Part shown: positions 1 to 11,751 of the stretch, piece by piece | Layout: the number at the start of each line of letters is the position of its first letter | Numbering within the stretch: the first letter of the stretch is position 1 | Origin: Liolophura sinensis | Lineage: Eukaryota > Mollusca > Polyplacophora > Chitonida > Chitonidae | NCBI RefSeq assembly: GCF_032854445.1 | Contig: NC_088300.1 | Location: 55,712,984 to 55,776,983, forward strand | Direction of reading: 5' to 3' | Length of the DNA: 64,000 nucleotides | Translations under genes and position numbers: made by a program | Notes under the pieces: generated by a model | Seen by the model: the letters and a program-made list of their open reading frames with translations, nothing else | Databases searched by the model: none | What the model was told of the DNA's origin: nothing

Positions 1-141
1 ATCAATAAGCAGTTAGGTACACGAATAATCAATAAATTCTTGTGGTAGTTTTATAGAACAGGACAAAAACGGACGTAATTATGTCAAAAATGGAAGACTA
101 AATAAATAAATAAATATGATCCGTTCTTAAAAAGTTTTGCC

Positions 142-280
142 GTACGTCGGAAGGTCTACCAGCAATCTGCGGGTGATTGTGGGTTTCTCCCTACCATAAT
201 GCTTGCTACTGTAGTATAGGTGCAATTTTCTTGAGTATGGTGTAAAACACAAATCAAATAAATATATAAATAAATAAAAC
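142..280 (+). mobile_element. SINE family A fragment (3' part)
   Basis: Degenerate copy of the element seen complete at 60371-60630: the 'acgtcggaaggtctaccagc' block, the 'ttcttgagtatggtgtaaaa' block and an aataaata tail. The tail is on the right, so orientation is plus. Confidence 0.75.
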
Positions 281-1321
281 TGTCATAGTTCGAAACATCT
301 AAAATGAATACAAGCCAAGAACCAAGTTCCAATTTAGGCGTTATGAAAAACCAGAAACCGGTTTCGTAAAGGACTGACAAAATCGTGAGTGGTAATCTAT
401 GGTCCCAACCAATGGCAGCAGGGGAATATAAAAATAGAAATATAGGTACATGTATATGTGGCTGCTAGGTATCTTAACATCTCCCTTCAAATGGGTCTTC
501 CAAACTCTGGAAGTACCTGTCGACACTTTAAATGCATGGTTCAACTTTTACCTGTCATTTTAAAGAGGCTGTGCTACAGATTTTTTAAGGAATCCATATT
601 CGCATCAAATCAAATTTTATGCAATTATTTAGCACAACTCCAACAATTGCCTTACTGCAGTTATCACTCATTTCTGATGGAAAAGTTATCACTTTTTGAA
701 TTTTAGGAACTTTAATACCGATTTTAAATAGTAACGTGCACAGACTATGCAGATATTACGGGAAAAGTAATTAGGCCTATTTGGGCTTCTAAAATAGCAA
801 AATTTCGATCGCATTTGTGTTGTTCGATTTTTTTTTTTTGGGCCAAAACTGTCCTGTATAGCCACTTTAAGGTCGTACGTAACTGGGTCTCCAGGCGTCA
901 AAAAGTTTGGCAGTAAACACAAATGGTAAGAGATTCTGTCAGAAATCTCCAATGTTTAAGTGAAACTTAAGGATTCTGAAGAGTTAAATGCAGCGTGATA
1001 CCTGGGAGAAATTAATTTCTTTGCGTTCCAGACACTGGTACGCTTGCCACTTTCGTGTTCATGGTGTACGTTACAAAGCCCTCAACCTTGTAGTCAAAAT
1101 GTGATGAAAGTGTGCAAAACCGTGACATTCTTTACGATTCCAGAGGTCTCGGAAGTACATGTTGGCCCTGCTTTCTGCAGTTTGAGTGAGCAAGTATGTT
1201 TTATACATGTTAGTGGCATTCTGAAAGGCTTTCTTCAGCACTTAATGATGTTTATTTTACGCACTGCAATCAGCAATACGGTCAGCGGACTATCTCTAAC
1301 ATTACACTGTTCCATCATGAG

Positions 1322-1440
1322 AATATCTGATTGGTGTTTCACGCCGTACTCAAAAATATTTCACTTATACGACGACAGGCAGCATTACACGAGGAGTAAG
1401 CAGCCAATTCTGGGACTCCACCGACCTACGTACATGAAGC
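1322..1440 (-). mobile_element. SINE family A fragment
   Basis: Matches 'gattggtgtttcacgccgta' and 'atatttcacttatacgacg', then decays before the head. Orientation is minus. Confidence 0.65.
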
Positions 1441-2099
1441 GATAACCATCAATGAAATAATGAAATAATAAACTCTATCTTTTCAGTTAGGTGAAAAGTT
1501 CTACCCTTCACAATGATTTTGTCCGTTATCTATCATTATACTTTTTGTTGTTGCTTGTGACTTTGACATGATTTCGACCATACGTTGATGTAACTTCAGC
1601 GACAGTTGGAACACGGGCACGACCTTCAGTCAAATGACATCCAGATACCCGCTCCTTCTTGAAATTAGTAAACAGTACCGTATACAGTGATTGGCGTGAA
1701 ATGCCTGTGGACTAAAACTTGGACACATTCCCACTGAATGACTGAGTGAGCATTGATGAAGAAAACATAACACAACAGGAAGTTTGAACTATTTGATCAG
1801 TAAGTAAACCAGATCAAACAATGCCATTTTAAGTTTTATATTTACAACAATACTTCAAATTTTCACAGCACTATATAATGGTATAAGACATGTACCAGTG
1901 TGGTAGTCCAGGTATCACAAGTTCAAACATTCAACACATCAGGTTAAACACAATGATCTACTATTACCGTCATCACACAACTACATGGCAGGAAGAGTAT
2001 TCTGAACCTCGACAAAATCAACAAGGAGATGGCAAAAGTGTTCCACAGGAAATCAATATTGCCTGCTCACATGGTGTTTCAACTTTGAATGGAGTAAAT

Positions 2100-2255
2100 G
2101 GATTCATTTATTTATCGGACTGGTGTTTTACGCCATACTCAAGGATATTCCACATTTACGACGATAGCCATCATTATGGTGGAAGAAAACCGGGTAGAGC
2201 CCTGGAAAACCTACGATCATTTGTAGGTCGCGGCATTCCCACGTACAACCCGATG
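2100..2255 (-). mobile_element. SINE family A copy, tRNA-like head missing
   Basis: Runs from the tttatttat tail through 'tggtgttttacgccatactc', 'attatggtggaagaaaaccg' and 'cattcccacgtacaa'. It stops before the tRNA-like head. Confidence 0.75.
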
Positions 2256-3013
2256 AGAAAATGGAACCAATGAATGAATGTTTGTAATGCTGAATGTAGA
2301 GTTCAATGTAATAATATACAATACACTGTTTGCGAGTTGCGGAAACAGAGTGACGTACCAATAAAATATATCTCCACTTTACGGCAGGCTAGTTCTATTT
2401 ACCTATCTTTTAATGCAAACTTGAAAATAAACAGGAGGACATGTGCACTGTCCTTCACCAAATTATATTTTGACAGGAGCCAACTGTTTGGTAAATATAA
2501 ACACATACAACGTAACACTATAACCTAGGACTTATCATTATGTTCTGAACTAACATAATAACATTTTTCCAGTCTTGCAACATGGCAGCACTTGTTTTCA
2601 GATAAAACACCCAAGTGAATATCACTACTTTTACAATATTTGCAACCAACACTCATTCAAGAGCATAATTTAGAAGATTGATCCAATATGGCTCAATTAA
2701 TTTTTTTTTTCACATACCACCCGATGTTAAATTCGGCAGACCATGCCGTAAAGTGATGACGTCACGTCAGAAAACAATGTCACGCTGTTGTCAAAATGTC
2801 TTATCTAGAAACCTGCATAATAAAATCAGTGTGAGAACGTCTGTGATTAACAACAATTTATCCTTTAGGTTTGCAGATTATGTGAGAAGGTAATCACCAA
2901 ATTCATCAGGATTTTTTCTGAAGTGAATTTACTGCTATTTGTCACTGGATTGTGACAAATATCTTCAAGGAACTGATTTCCACCGGTGTGATTATGTGCA
3001 TCAGAATATATAT

Positions 3014-3019
3014 TTTATT
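3014..3019 (-). terminator. Candidate STARD7 polyadenylation signal (AATAAA)
   Basis: TTTATT on the plus strand reads AATAAA on the minus strand, about 425 nt past the STARD7 stop. It is the first canonical hexamer I found downstream. Position is the only support. Confidence 0.35.
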
Positions 3020-3216
3020 ACACACATAAACGCAGTTGACAATTTTCCAACTACATGTGCATCTTATATGGAGTGTTAAGATGGACCTGTTAAGTTTTAC
3101 TAATCGCGTTAATAAATTGTGTCAGCCTAAACCTCAGCAAATAGCTGATTTATCCCAAAAACATAGCTGCTTACTTTATGGACATAATGTGGACATATTT
3201 GGACAGTGATTCAATG

Positions 3217-3494
3217 TGAATCACCGTTGGAGATTAATAATAACGGGCTATGAGCGAGCTAGATTGTCTACAGGGCAGTGTGATGGGAAAGCTAGGGGAG
3301 AGTGTTAGGAGTACTGGGCTACAGAATGGTAAGACGTGGGGTAGGTGCCCGCATCTGAATCACCGTTGGAGATTAATAATAACGGGCTATGAGCGAGCTA
3401 GATTGTCTACAGGGCAGTGTGATGGGAAAGCTAGGGGAGAGTGTTAGGAGTACTGGGCTACAGAATGGTAAGACGTGGGGTAGGTGCCCGCATC
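3217..3494. repeat. Perfect 139-bp tandem duplication over the STARD7 stop codon
   Basis: 3217-3355 and 3356-3494 read identically by eye, head to tail. The copy nearer the gene holds the last STARD7 codons, the stop (3444-3446) and the start of the 3' UTR. The distal copy repeats that C-terminal coding segment as untranslated sequence. Confidence 0.95.
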
Positions 3495-6400
3495 TGAAGT
3501 ACTCCTCCACTGTTTGCCGCGCTCCTGTAGATTCTGAGCAGCCTGATGAAGCTTGTCAACAAAGTCAGGAACTCCTGCAACAAACAGCATGACAAATACC
3601 AGACAACCAGTTTTACCGATCTTTTATGTTCAGAAAAGATTTATTTACCTCATTGAAATACTTATACCATACTTAAGAGATTTTTATTTAGAAGGCTGAC
3701 ATCAGGTATATACATGTCGGCTGAGGGAACCAGCACATATCACCAGGGCCCAGTTTCACAAAGCCACACACAACATTATTTTATCTTACATTTGTCGTAC
3801 GATATTTTATACGTCACTATTACCATTGTCCTAAATATGCGATTAATGTACATGTATGACATCTTTGTGAAACTTGGCCATGGAAACTGACAAACCTCCA
3901 GGTCTAAAGCTGCAGCAGAACCAACAACAGCTAACCAGTTAACCTGAACAGTCAAAAAAAATGAAATGACAAGCCCTTAAAATATCTAGTTTACTACGCA
4001 ACAGGGAGCTGATGAACACCCTGTACAAAATTCTTGCTAATGTACCTTACATGTACTTGTCACAAGTTCATTCATAAACTAGTACTTAAAGTTTGTGTAT
4101 GTACCAGGATGTCAACTGTGGCTGAATGAAATCAGACTTATTGTCAAAAAGTAGTGGAAGTTGGGCTGCACACACTAGTTATTGACCAAGACCTGGGGTG
4201 AAGAAATCAACGCTCTTAAGTATACACATGTGTCAAGACTAGAAGATGGTAACATACCAGTGGAGGCCATCCATTTATAGGCAAATGTTGGGAAGGCAGC
4301 TTGTGGATCATCATAGTAAGTGAGGACATAATCAAAGCCATTCTGAAAATTCAAAATCAGCAAATATGTGAAAAGGCAATTAAAAAATACACAATAATTT
4401 ATACCTTTATGCATTAAACAGTACAATATTCACACAACTTCAAAATAAGCTGTAAATTCATTTACAATTTGAACTATTCAACACCACAATATTTTCAAAC
4501 TTACAGAGTCAAAAAAAAGCCCATTCGTCTAACATTTATAAAGCATGAAGACTGTCATGAACTTTTGACAAGAACATTTAAGGAACATTTGCAATTTTAA
4601 CAACAGAAATATTTCATCTTGTATTAGGTATTAATCTTGTAAGATTACGCAATAACTCCACCTTGTTCCCCACGTCACATGTCAATAGAGTATTCAACTC
4701 ACTCCACCAGCTATAAACCTTTATTACAAAAACTTTATGTCCGATGGGCAGCAGTGACCCATACCTCTTCAATACTGCTGTGTGGTCGAATCACCATCTT
4801 AGAATTGTAAGTTGACACTCGCACATAGCTCTCACTGACTGGAAGACTGGGATGTTCCACTGCTCTAGATGTCAGAACCATCACATTATTTTCCCGGTCA
4901 ACCTGCAATGGAGTCACCATCTCAATATTAAGTAAAGCAGTTATCCAACAGTGTTACTGGGGTCCATGTTACTATATTTTTCCATTTCTGGTGGCCTGAT
5001 GTCTATAAAGTTCATGATAATGGGGAAAAGAAAAACGAAAAAAAGGAAAGGAATGTATTGGATTTGAACTCTAGACTGCCAGGCACCATTTAAAATTGGC
5101 CGAATACTAAAGACTAGCATAGAGATCAGGCGACTTTGATTTTGTGCTGATAGCCATACAAAAAAAGAAAAAACACATTGTTACAAAGTTGGTGACAGAA
5201 AGCAAAAGACAAAAAATACATTGCAGTCAATGGTTTCAGGCAGTCTAGCACAAAACCCCCTTTTTATTTATATAGGACAGTTTTGTCAAATTTTTGTTGG
5301 TTTTTTGGTCATAACATGAAAACAACATACAGTGCAAAAACAATCCTGGCAGATTTGTAATTGTGTCGTCAGGGTGTTTGTTTAATGATTTTAAGCAGTT
5401 TTAAAAATTGGCCTACTTTTGAGCCAAGTTCATTGGTCATTTTTGGCCTTATTTGCATACCAAACTAAAAAATCTTTACAATATGGGTAGGGAGCTCCAC
5501 CTAAAAACTGTAAACAAAAAGTTTATCTCGATAGGTTTAGCCGATTTGGAGAAGAAGATTTTTAACTTATCAATAAGATTCAAAATGGTCACTGAACCAC
5601 GTTACTGGTAAAACAGCACAAAACGTCAAAAGTTGCTTCATACGCTACTCATTAGGACTTTGTGGTTTGATTTTTCTACCTTTACCAGTTTCTGAGAAAT
5701 AACAATTTTACATAGAAATGTTGTCGGTAATCCTTCAGTAATCCTGAACACTGTGATAAAAAAAATTCTTTCAAGAGGATATGTGTAATTTATTATCATG
5801 ATAAATAACAGCTGGAGGCTGTGAGAGGTGTTTACAAAAACACATAGCTCCCCCCCACCAACCCCACCCACCTACCTACCAATCCCGTAATGAAAGCAAT
5901 GTTCCTCAAAAATTCATCAGGCCATTACAACAGAGGTCACAATAGATATCCTTCTCACAAGCTTTAACACACACACAGAGGCATATCCACCTTCACACAT
6001 GTTCACATCAAAATGGCATTAATGCGCCACCAAAACAGCTCAATGTTAGCACCTAGGAGTCAACTTTGGAGAGATTTCTTTTCTCATGTGGGAATACATA
6101 CGGGGCGGGTAACGTTACCTGGTATCTCCTTACGAAGACATAGTCTCGGCTGTACATGGGATACTGAAAAAATGACACAGAAACACAACAGAAGTGAAAC
6201 AAGGTTCAGACAAGATTTATTTATTTATTTGATTGGTGTTTTACGCCGTACTCAAGAATATTTCACTTATACGACGGCGGCCAGCATTATGGTGGGTGGA
6301 AACCGGGCAGAGCACGGGGGAAACCCACGACCATCTGCAGGTTGCTGCAAACCTTCCCACGTACGTGAACTCACAGCGACCGCATTGGTGAGAGACTCCT

Positions 6401-9400
6401 GGGTCATTACGCTGCGCTAGCGCACTAACCAACTGAGCCACGGAGGCCGCGTTCAGACAAGAGACAGTACATGTGCCTGGTTTGTTTGAAAATTAAACTG
6501 TCTACACAAAAAACTGTTTTCAACAAAAATAATTTGATGCATTGAATATAAGAATGTTACTGGCAAAAATTGACAGCAAGCATAAAAGGGCTGCGCCTAG
6601 AAGTCATTAGCTGTTAATTATTTCTTACCACTCGAGGCACTATGACAATAGTTGAGTAAGAAATCTGCCTTACGGGGAAATGTGTGACCCAGTGAACCAG
6701 CTCCGAGCCACTTTCCTCATCTCTGTCAATACAGTCCAGCTTGATCACTAGCTTATCCCACTCCTTACGGTACCCCAAGTCCACCTGTAGAACACCACAA
6801 TGTCATAACTAAACTATAATGTTATCAGAAACTTATTCACTGACAATAACTGGAAATCTGTGTGAACAAGCCCAAAATCATACAACAGTTTAAAGGAAGT
6901 TTAGAGGAGTAAGTTGTTTTGGGAACAGATGTACTAAAGGTTCTCATTTGTCAGCCACTAGCTTAACGGCACTAAAGTAGCAGGCAATATTGAACAACTT
7001 CTGAGCAGCTGATGATGTAGTTATTACTGTTGATATGTTAATTTATCGAGTTGCTCTTTCTGTCAAACCACATGCTGGCTAATGGCGACATGCACTTGCT
7101 AGCTAACAAATAATTACTGGTTGGCTAGTAGAATGGCTAATTACACGAAGTTGCTGACTAGCAACTAATTACTGGCAAGCTGCTGGCTAACTATATGTTC
7201 TTGTTGGCCAATGACTATTTACTGGATGGATGATGGTTAACTTACAACTGACTAACACCAGAATATTGGTTGCCTAGTGGCTAACTACTTGATGGCTAAT
7301 GACTGGTGGGTTAATGGCTAACCACTGGCAGATTAGTGACTAACTACCAGCTTGCTAATGATTAACCATTGTTAATGACTAACGAATGGCTGGCTAATGG
7401 CTAAACAATGGAGTGAGTGAATGAGTGCTTGGGAAATAATGTTGTACTTAACAAATTTTCAGTCATATGACAACGAAGGAGTCCTTAGAGTATATGTAAT
7501 GTGCCTCCTTGATGCAGGACGGATTTCCACCACTCTTTTATCTAGTGCCGCTTCACTGAGACGATTTACTACTGGCTAACTACATTTAGAATGGCTTGCA
7601 TCGCCATATTTGTGTGAAGTTTAGTTCATTTATTTATTACACTTCTATTTTACTTCTACTTGATATTCCTATAAAATTTCCTAGAAAATATTGCTAATAT
7701 TGCTATACTGCTAACAATTTTTCATTCATATGACAAGGAAGGAGGGTGCATGTAATGTGCTTCCTAGTTGCAGGACAAATTTCCACCACTCTCATATCTC
7801 GTGTTGCTTCACTGAGATGACTTATCAAAGGCAAGTAAGCCACCCTAATGGAAAGAGTCACTGCACTACCTTAATGCTGAATGTCAAGCAAGGAAGCTGC
7901 AACTTCCTCTTTTAAGGTCTTAGGTGTGACCTGACCACAGGATTGATTCTGGATCTACAGGCCATGAAGTGGACGCTCTAGCAACTGAGTCATCAGGGCT
8001 GTATACATGTACAAATTCATCAACTTTTTTTCAACTGAGTGCATGTAAGTTTCTTATATAAAACGCTTTGCCATGGCACATTTCCTGTCAATATATTCAT
8101 TTTTGATATCAAAACTTCATAATACAGTGGAGCTGCTCTACATCAAAACCCAGAATGCATCTGCTGAAGTTGAATGGTTTTAAAATTAATGCGAAAACAT
8201 CAAAATTCTGACCTGAACACTGAAGAAGGCCTTGGGAGATATATCATCAAATGACCCATACACTGCAACAAACATATACATGATATATGTATAATATTAT
8301 CCAACAAGATATGTTTTCATGCCTATACCTACATCTAATATCCACATTTCCATGGATGCTCAGGAATTTCACATTTATCTCGAATCTTCAAAGGTTGAAC
8401 AACTTTCTTAAATTAGCAGGAAGTTCTGTGCACTTTAGTGTATTGAGTAATATACAAAACGTAATAGGATGAGTACAGTGCTATTAAACCATAATTCACT
8501 GATAGCCTCACATATAGGAAAATTGTCTCATACAACCCATTATTTTGACTTTGAGGAACAGTAAAACCAGACTGATCCACCATGGTGGATGTAAAGCAGA
8601 ATGTAATCAGCTTAGTTGTAATTTATTACATGTTAGTTTTAGGATCTCCAAAACACATTGCCAAATTGATCTAAGAGAGATAACTCTCATTGAAAAACAG
8701 CACATTACTTCTATCACACAATACAGTTCATGTATATTTGTTATGTAATACAGTGTACCTGCAAAGGCAGTATTCTAACAATTATCTTCTATTTTACTGT
8801 GAACAGATAGTATACCCCATAGCTTTTTTCCTGGTCACTTCCTAATCTCCAGGTTAATAGCCTATAACACACCTCTCTGTCCTAAATCTCTCTTAGCTGT
8901 TTACATGTGTTACAGTTTTATAAGTGTTGTTACAGTAGCACGCAGTTGTTCTCATGGGCATAGGCTGAGACATAACTATGCGGTGTACATAACTTGCTCT
9001 CTGTTATGTGATTAATAAGGCACTCACCTTTATATTGGTACAGGTGAGTTCCGTTGACCGGCTGTCTCCAAGCTTTGAGATGAGGGCGATTAATGACAAT
9101 CTCCCACATGTCCATGTAATGGCGATCGTATACAGAGTCGCTCTGTAGTTTCATAATATGATCCATGTCCTCTACACAACTAGAAAACAATAAAGCAGAA
9201 TTCAGCACAGTCGGTGCATACAATCAGCACCTGTCCCTATGTAATATTTGTCTCCGCTCACATACTGACACATGTTCATGAAAAGGTACAGTAGCTTAGG
9301 TTACAGCAAGATTGGAATTTCAGAAAAAAATGCCACATGCATAGTTTAAAAAAACAAAATAATTAATACAATACATGGTTTGTGTTAAATTGACCTACAT

Positions 9401-11177
9401 AGCATGATATTTGTTTGACTCGGCTGTGACTGTCTGGAGAATTCTGTCTTCCAATATATGTCTGTCATCTTTTAAATAAAGTGTTTATCTTTGCAGCAGG
9501 AAAGCTGAAATATAGCCTAATATATGATTATCAGTGGTATACAACATTTAATTTATAAGGCTATCTAAAATAAAAAAATTATTAACATTAACAGCCATAA
9601 ACATCTTTGTATATGTATCTAAATGGTTTAACTATGAGCCTGAGCATGCGAATGCTTACTTAGATTTCAGAAGGCGTTCAACTTCATCCGCTCAAGGCAG
9701 ATTAGCTTTTCTGCCAGCATACACAGAGTGCCTGAGGTCAACTACAGACTGTCGGCAAGTCAATGCAAACTTTAGTGACTTAAAGATAAAGTATACTAGT
9801 GGAAGAAAAGCGGTCTTCCACAAACATTACCCTGTGCTAAAGACCACCTCTGCTTATTAGCAAGGACAGACTAGCAGTCATTAGCAGAATCACATAGCGC
9901 TTGAAAGGCAAGCACTTTAACTGCTCAACCAAAGGCTGCTACTTATACTGGTTTCATGGTACATGTTAGCTCTTTGGGTCTATATTAGCCCTATATGCAA
10001 ACTTTGACTTACCCGGCACTCCTTGGTTTTCAGTGTGCTGTGCACAACATACTGTTGTTGTCCACTACATGAAGTTGTTGTCTGTAATCCCTGTCCACTT
10101 CTGTGTCCAATTCTTTGCCTGAGAAGAGCAAAACTTCTCAGTGTACATGGCTAACACAGCTCTGCCACGTGTGACATGTCGCGTATGTTCCATGAATGTT
10201 CGTTCGTCAATACCTGGAGACAGACGCCCCACCTTCGGCTTTTTTCGCATAGGCCTCCATATGTGGTAATGTGAGAAGCAGAGAAGTGCCGAGTGATTAT
10301 ACGGAAATTTCAAACATGCCACATAAATGACAGATGATGCTTGCAGGTCATGTACACAAAGTAGTTTTGGTCCAGCGCATGCTTGCCAAGCAAAGCATAT
10401 CACTAAACTGGCACACATCATACGCAGAAATGGACAGGGATAAGGGACAAGCATGTCATACCGCAGACAACCTTATGCTGAGGACAGCACAATGACAATC
10501 GAAGAGTGCAAGGTAAGTCAATGCTGGTATGTTTGTACATAAACATAGCCCAAGATAATTTGTTTTTTTGTTCTTTGTTTTAGTTTTACAAGTGTCATTC
10601 AACAGTGTCATTGATGAACTCAACCCCAGATTTTCAATGGTTGACGTTCATCTTCCAGTACATTTATCAACTTCAAGAAAATACCAAGATGAAATTTAAT
10701 CACTGGTAAAGTTACTGTCTACAACAGCGATAATGACCTTGTCAGCTCCTCGTCGTTTATCTTTTCCTTCTCCCAGTTAAATACTGTGGAACCAAATAGC
10801 AGATAAATTGGCCGACCTTTCGCTCTCTTGAAGAAGTTGCTACGTAGTAATCTTTCTAGCACAAATCTCAGCGAGTGTTCACTATATATCCTGCTATACA
10901 AATTCATGACTTGAGCCGTTCTTCTTGCCCTTTGTGCTGCTATGGCATTACACTGCCTTGCAAACAGTTCACTTAAAATGACTAGACGCTCATTCAATGC
11001 TCTGCCAAATTGACTGGCAATGCTCTGCACGCCGGATCCCACAACGGCCGGTCCCCATCTCCCACTGCGATTAGACAGACGCAAGAACAATGCATCTCGC
11101 GCTGTTTTAAACAGTTTGATAGTTTCTGCTCTTGTGAATACGTTTCTGCCTTGCAGAATCCTTGTACTGCCACTCAT
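3444..11177 (-). CDS. STARD7: STARD7, START-domain phosphatidylcholine transfer protein (8 coding exons)
   Basis: Coding exons, 5' to 3' on the minus strand: 11177-10738, 9179-9028, 8262-8213, 6784-6674, 6163-6119, 4902-4765, 4342-4258, 3574-3444. All are bounded by AG/GT and the phases join into an open frame of 1,152 nt (383 aa; human STARD7 is about 370). STARD7 carries phosphatidylcholine to mitochondria. Family-specific stretches are clear: ARRTAQVMNLYSRIYSE and FNWEKEKINDEEL (exon 1), GTHLYQYK (exon 2), ELVHWVTHFP (exon 4), YPMYSRDYVFVRRYQ (exon 5, exactly 15 codons), SRAVEHPSLP and KMVIRPH (exon 6), NGFDY (exon 7). The START domain spans about residues 165-350. The Arg-rich N-terminus fits a mitochondrial presequence. 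The start is the first ATG after an in-frame stop. The exon 1 donor (AAG/GTCATT) is weak. The C-terminal tail ends ...SVAQYS and is shorter than the human tail. Confidence 0.95.
3746..3884. mobile_element. Short hairpin MITE with 'gggcccagtttcacaaag' ends
   Basis: The left end 'gggcccagtttcacaaag' is mirrored by 'ctttgtgaaacttggccatg' on the right, giving imperfect terminal inverted repeats of about 20 bp around ~100 bp of AT-rich DNA. Single ends of the same kind occur at 13612-13630 and 34122-34141. Confidence 0.6.
6210..6452 (-). mobile_element. Near full-length SINE family A (tRNA-derived)
   Basis: Lies in STARD7 intron 5, just upstream in plus coordinates of exon 5. On the minus strand it starts with a tRNA-like head (cggcctccgtggctcagttg resembles an A box; 'tgtgagttcacg' is a decayed B box). 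It continues through the family body and ends in an aataaataaata tail. Confidence 0.88.
7060..7411. repeat. Degenerate tandem array of 'ctggctaatggctaac'-like units
   Basis: Dozens of variants of ggctaat, ggctaac, actgg and tggctaa recur with irregular spacing of roughly 14-30 bp. It looks like an old, diverged minisatellite in STARD7 intron 3. No open frame uses it. Confidence 0.7.
7412..7575 (-). mobile_element. SINE family B, 3' part
   Basis: Starts with gagtgagtgaatgagtgctt and matches the family through 'ttcagtcatatgacaacgaa', 'gcaggacggatttccaccac' and 'cttcactgagacgattta', then breaks off. Head absent. Confidence 0.75.
7700..8005 (-). mobile_element. SINE family B, nearly complete
   Basis: A second family B copy 125 bp from the first, in the same orientation. 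It runs from 'caatttttcattcatatgac' through 'cttcctcttttaaggtctta' to the tRNA-like head 'gtggacgctctagcaactga' near 8000. Confidence 0.8.
9755..9950 (-). mobile_element. Possible tRNA-derived SINE head (fragment)
   Basis: The minus strand from about 9945 reads gcagcctttggttgagcagt, then taaagtgcttgcctttcaag. This resembles a tRNA A box and anticodon arm. I found no convincing B box or tail, so this is a decayed element, not a tRNA gene. Confidence 0.4.
10453..10709 (+). CDS. Possible small two-exon gene nested antisense in STARD7 intron 1 (61 aa)
   Basis: Exon 1, 10453-10512, encodes MSYRRQPYAEDSTMTIEECK and ends at a consensus donor (AAG/GTAAGT). After a 71-nt intron ending in a pyrimidine-rich 'ttctttgttttag' acceptor, 10584-10709 continues in the same phase for 41 codons (begins FYKCHSTVSLMN, ends KMKFNHW) to TAA. 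The ATG is the first after an in-frame stop at 10441. The product is 61 aa, rich in aromatic residues, with Cys at 19 and 24 and a mildly hydrophobic QWLTFIFQYIYQL patch. I do not recognise the family. It ends 28 nt before STARD7 exon 1, on the opposite strand, with no nearby poly(A) signal. It could instead be a chance frame, an antisense RNA, or part of a larger transcript: CACTG/GTAAAG at 10701 is another possible donor. Confidence 0.35.
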
Positions 11178-11735
11178 TTTCGTCAAAACACAGACGCGGG
11201 TAGCCTTGCTAGAGCATACTACAACAGAAGACACATCGACTCGCCTATTATCGGTGGTGCAGTTTTCGTGGTTTATACATCACATGGCATCAAGACAGCA
11301 CTAATCGAAAAGCAGAATACAGTACGAGGTATTGTGTGAAGAAAAACAACAATATTCATGTACAATTTTACTCCCTGTATGTAATCTTTTTTATTCTTTT
11401 TTTTTTCTTGTGCCTATCTTTATCTCTGTTTTACAACTTAAGACGGGTTGTAAACTTATGGATTGTATAGCTTTAGATATTGCCACTGCGCGCCCGCCTT
11501 TGATACGATTATCACCCATGTTGACAATGTTGTGTTGTTTTCAGTTGTATTATTTCCGTTTGTGGGCGTAACTCTTCTCGTGTCAAGAACAGTATGTCCT
11601 TGGTACAGCTAATTTGGATTCATTCGCTTTACTTCTTGTTAAAGGAAAGTTATGCTTGTCTAGGCGGATGGATTTGACAGAGTGCATTTTTATTTGACCC
11701 TGCGCGACCTTGACATTCTCTCGCAATTTCTCGCC

Positions 11736-11745
11736 TGTCGCGAGA
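11736..11745. promoter_or_regulatory. TGTCGCGAGA element
   Basis: One mismatch from TCTCGCGAGA, a palindromic element found in many animal promoters, often bidirectional ones. Partial copies (TCTCGC) lie just upstream at about 11719 and 11729. Confidence 0.45.
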
Positions 11746-11751
11746 CCTTAT

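Larger units (their letters stand above)
1..3216. other. Non-coding stretch downstream of STARD7 with degenerate SINE copies
   Basis: I see no supported gene here. It holds three family A SINE fragments (listed separately), the probable STARD7 3' UTR and AT-rich sequence. The short open frames have no family resemblance or splice support. Confidence 0.6.

Noticed and set aside
3250-3592. Two overlapping plus-strand frames starting MSELDCLQGS
   Set aside because: They are antisense to the STARD7 last exon and arise from the 139-bp duplication.
6405-6452. tRNA gene on the minus strand
   Set aside because: The A- and B-box-like sequences belong to the head of a family A SINE; no acceptor stem or full cloverleaf is seen. 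The same applies to the heads at 49682, 58050 and 60371.
10065-10454. 129-codon minus-strand open frame in STARD7 intron 1
   Set aside because: It starts with ATG but has no domain, lies inside the intron of a same-strand gene, and does not join the STARD7 frame. Its composition is not protein-like throughout.
11178-11234. Upstream extension of STARD7 to a GTG at 11234
   Set aside because: GTG is not a normal start in animal nuclear genes; the first in-frame ATG is at 11177.
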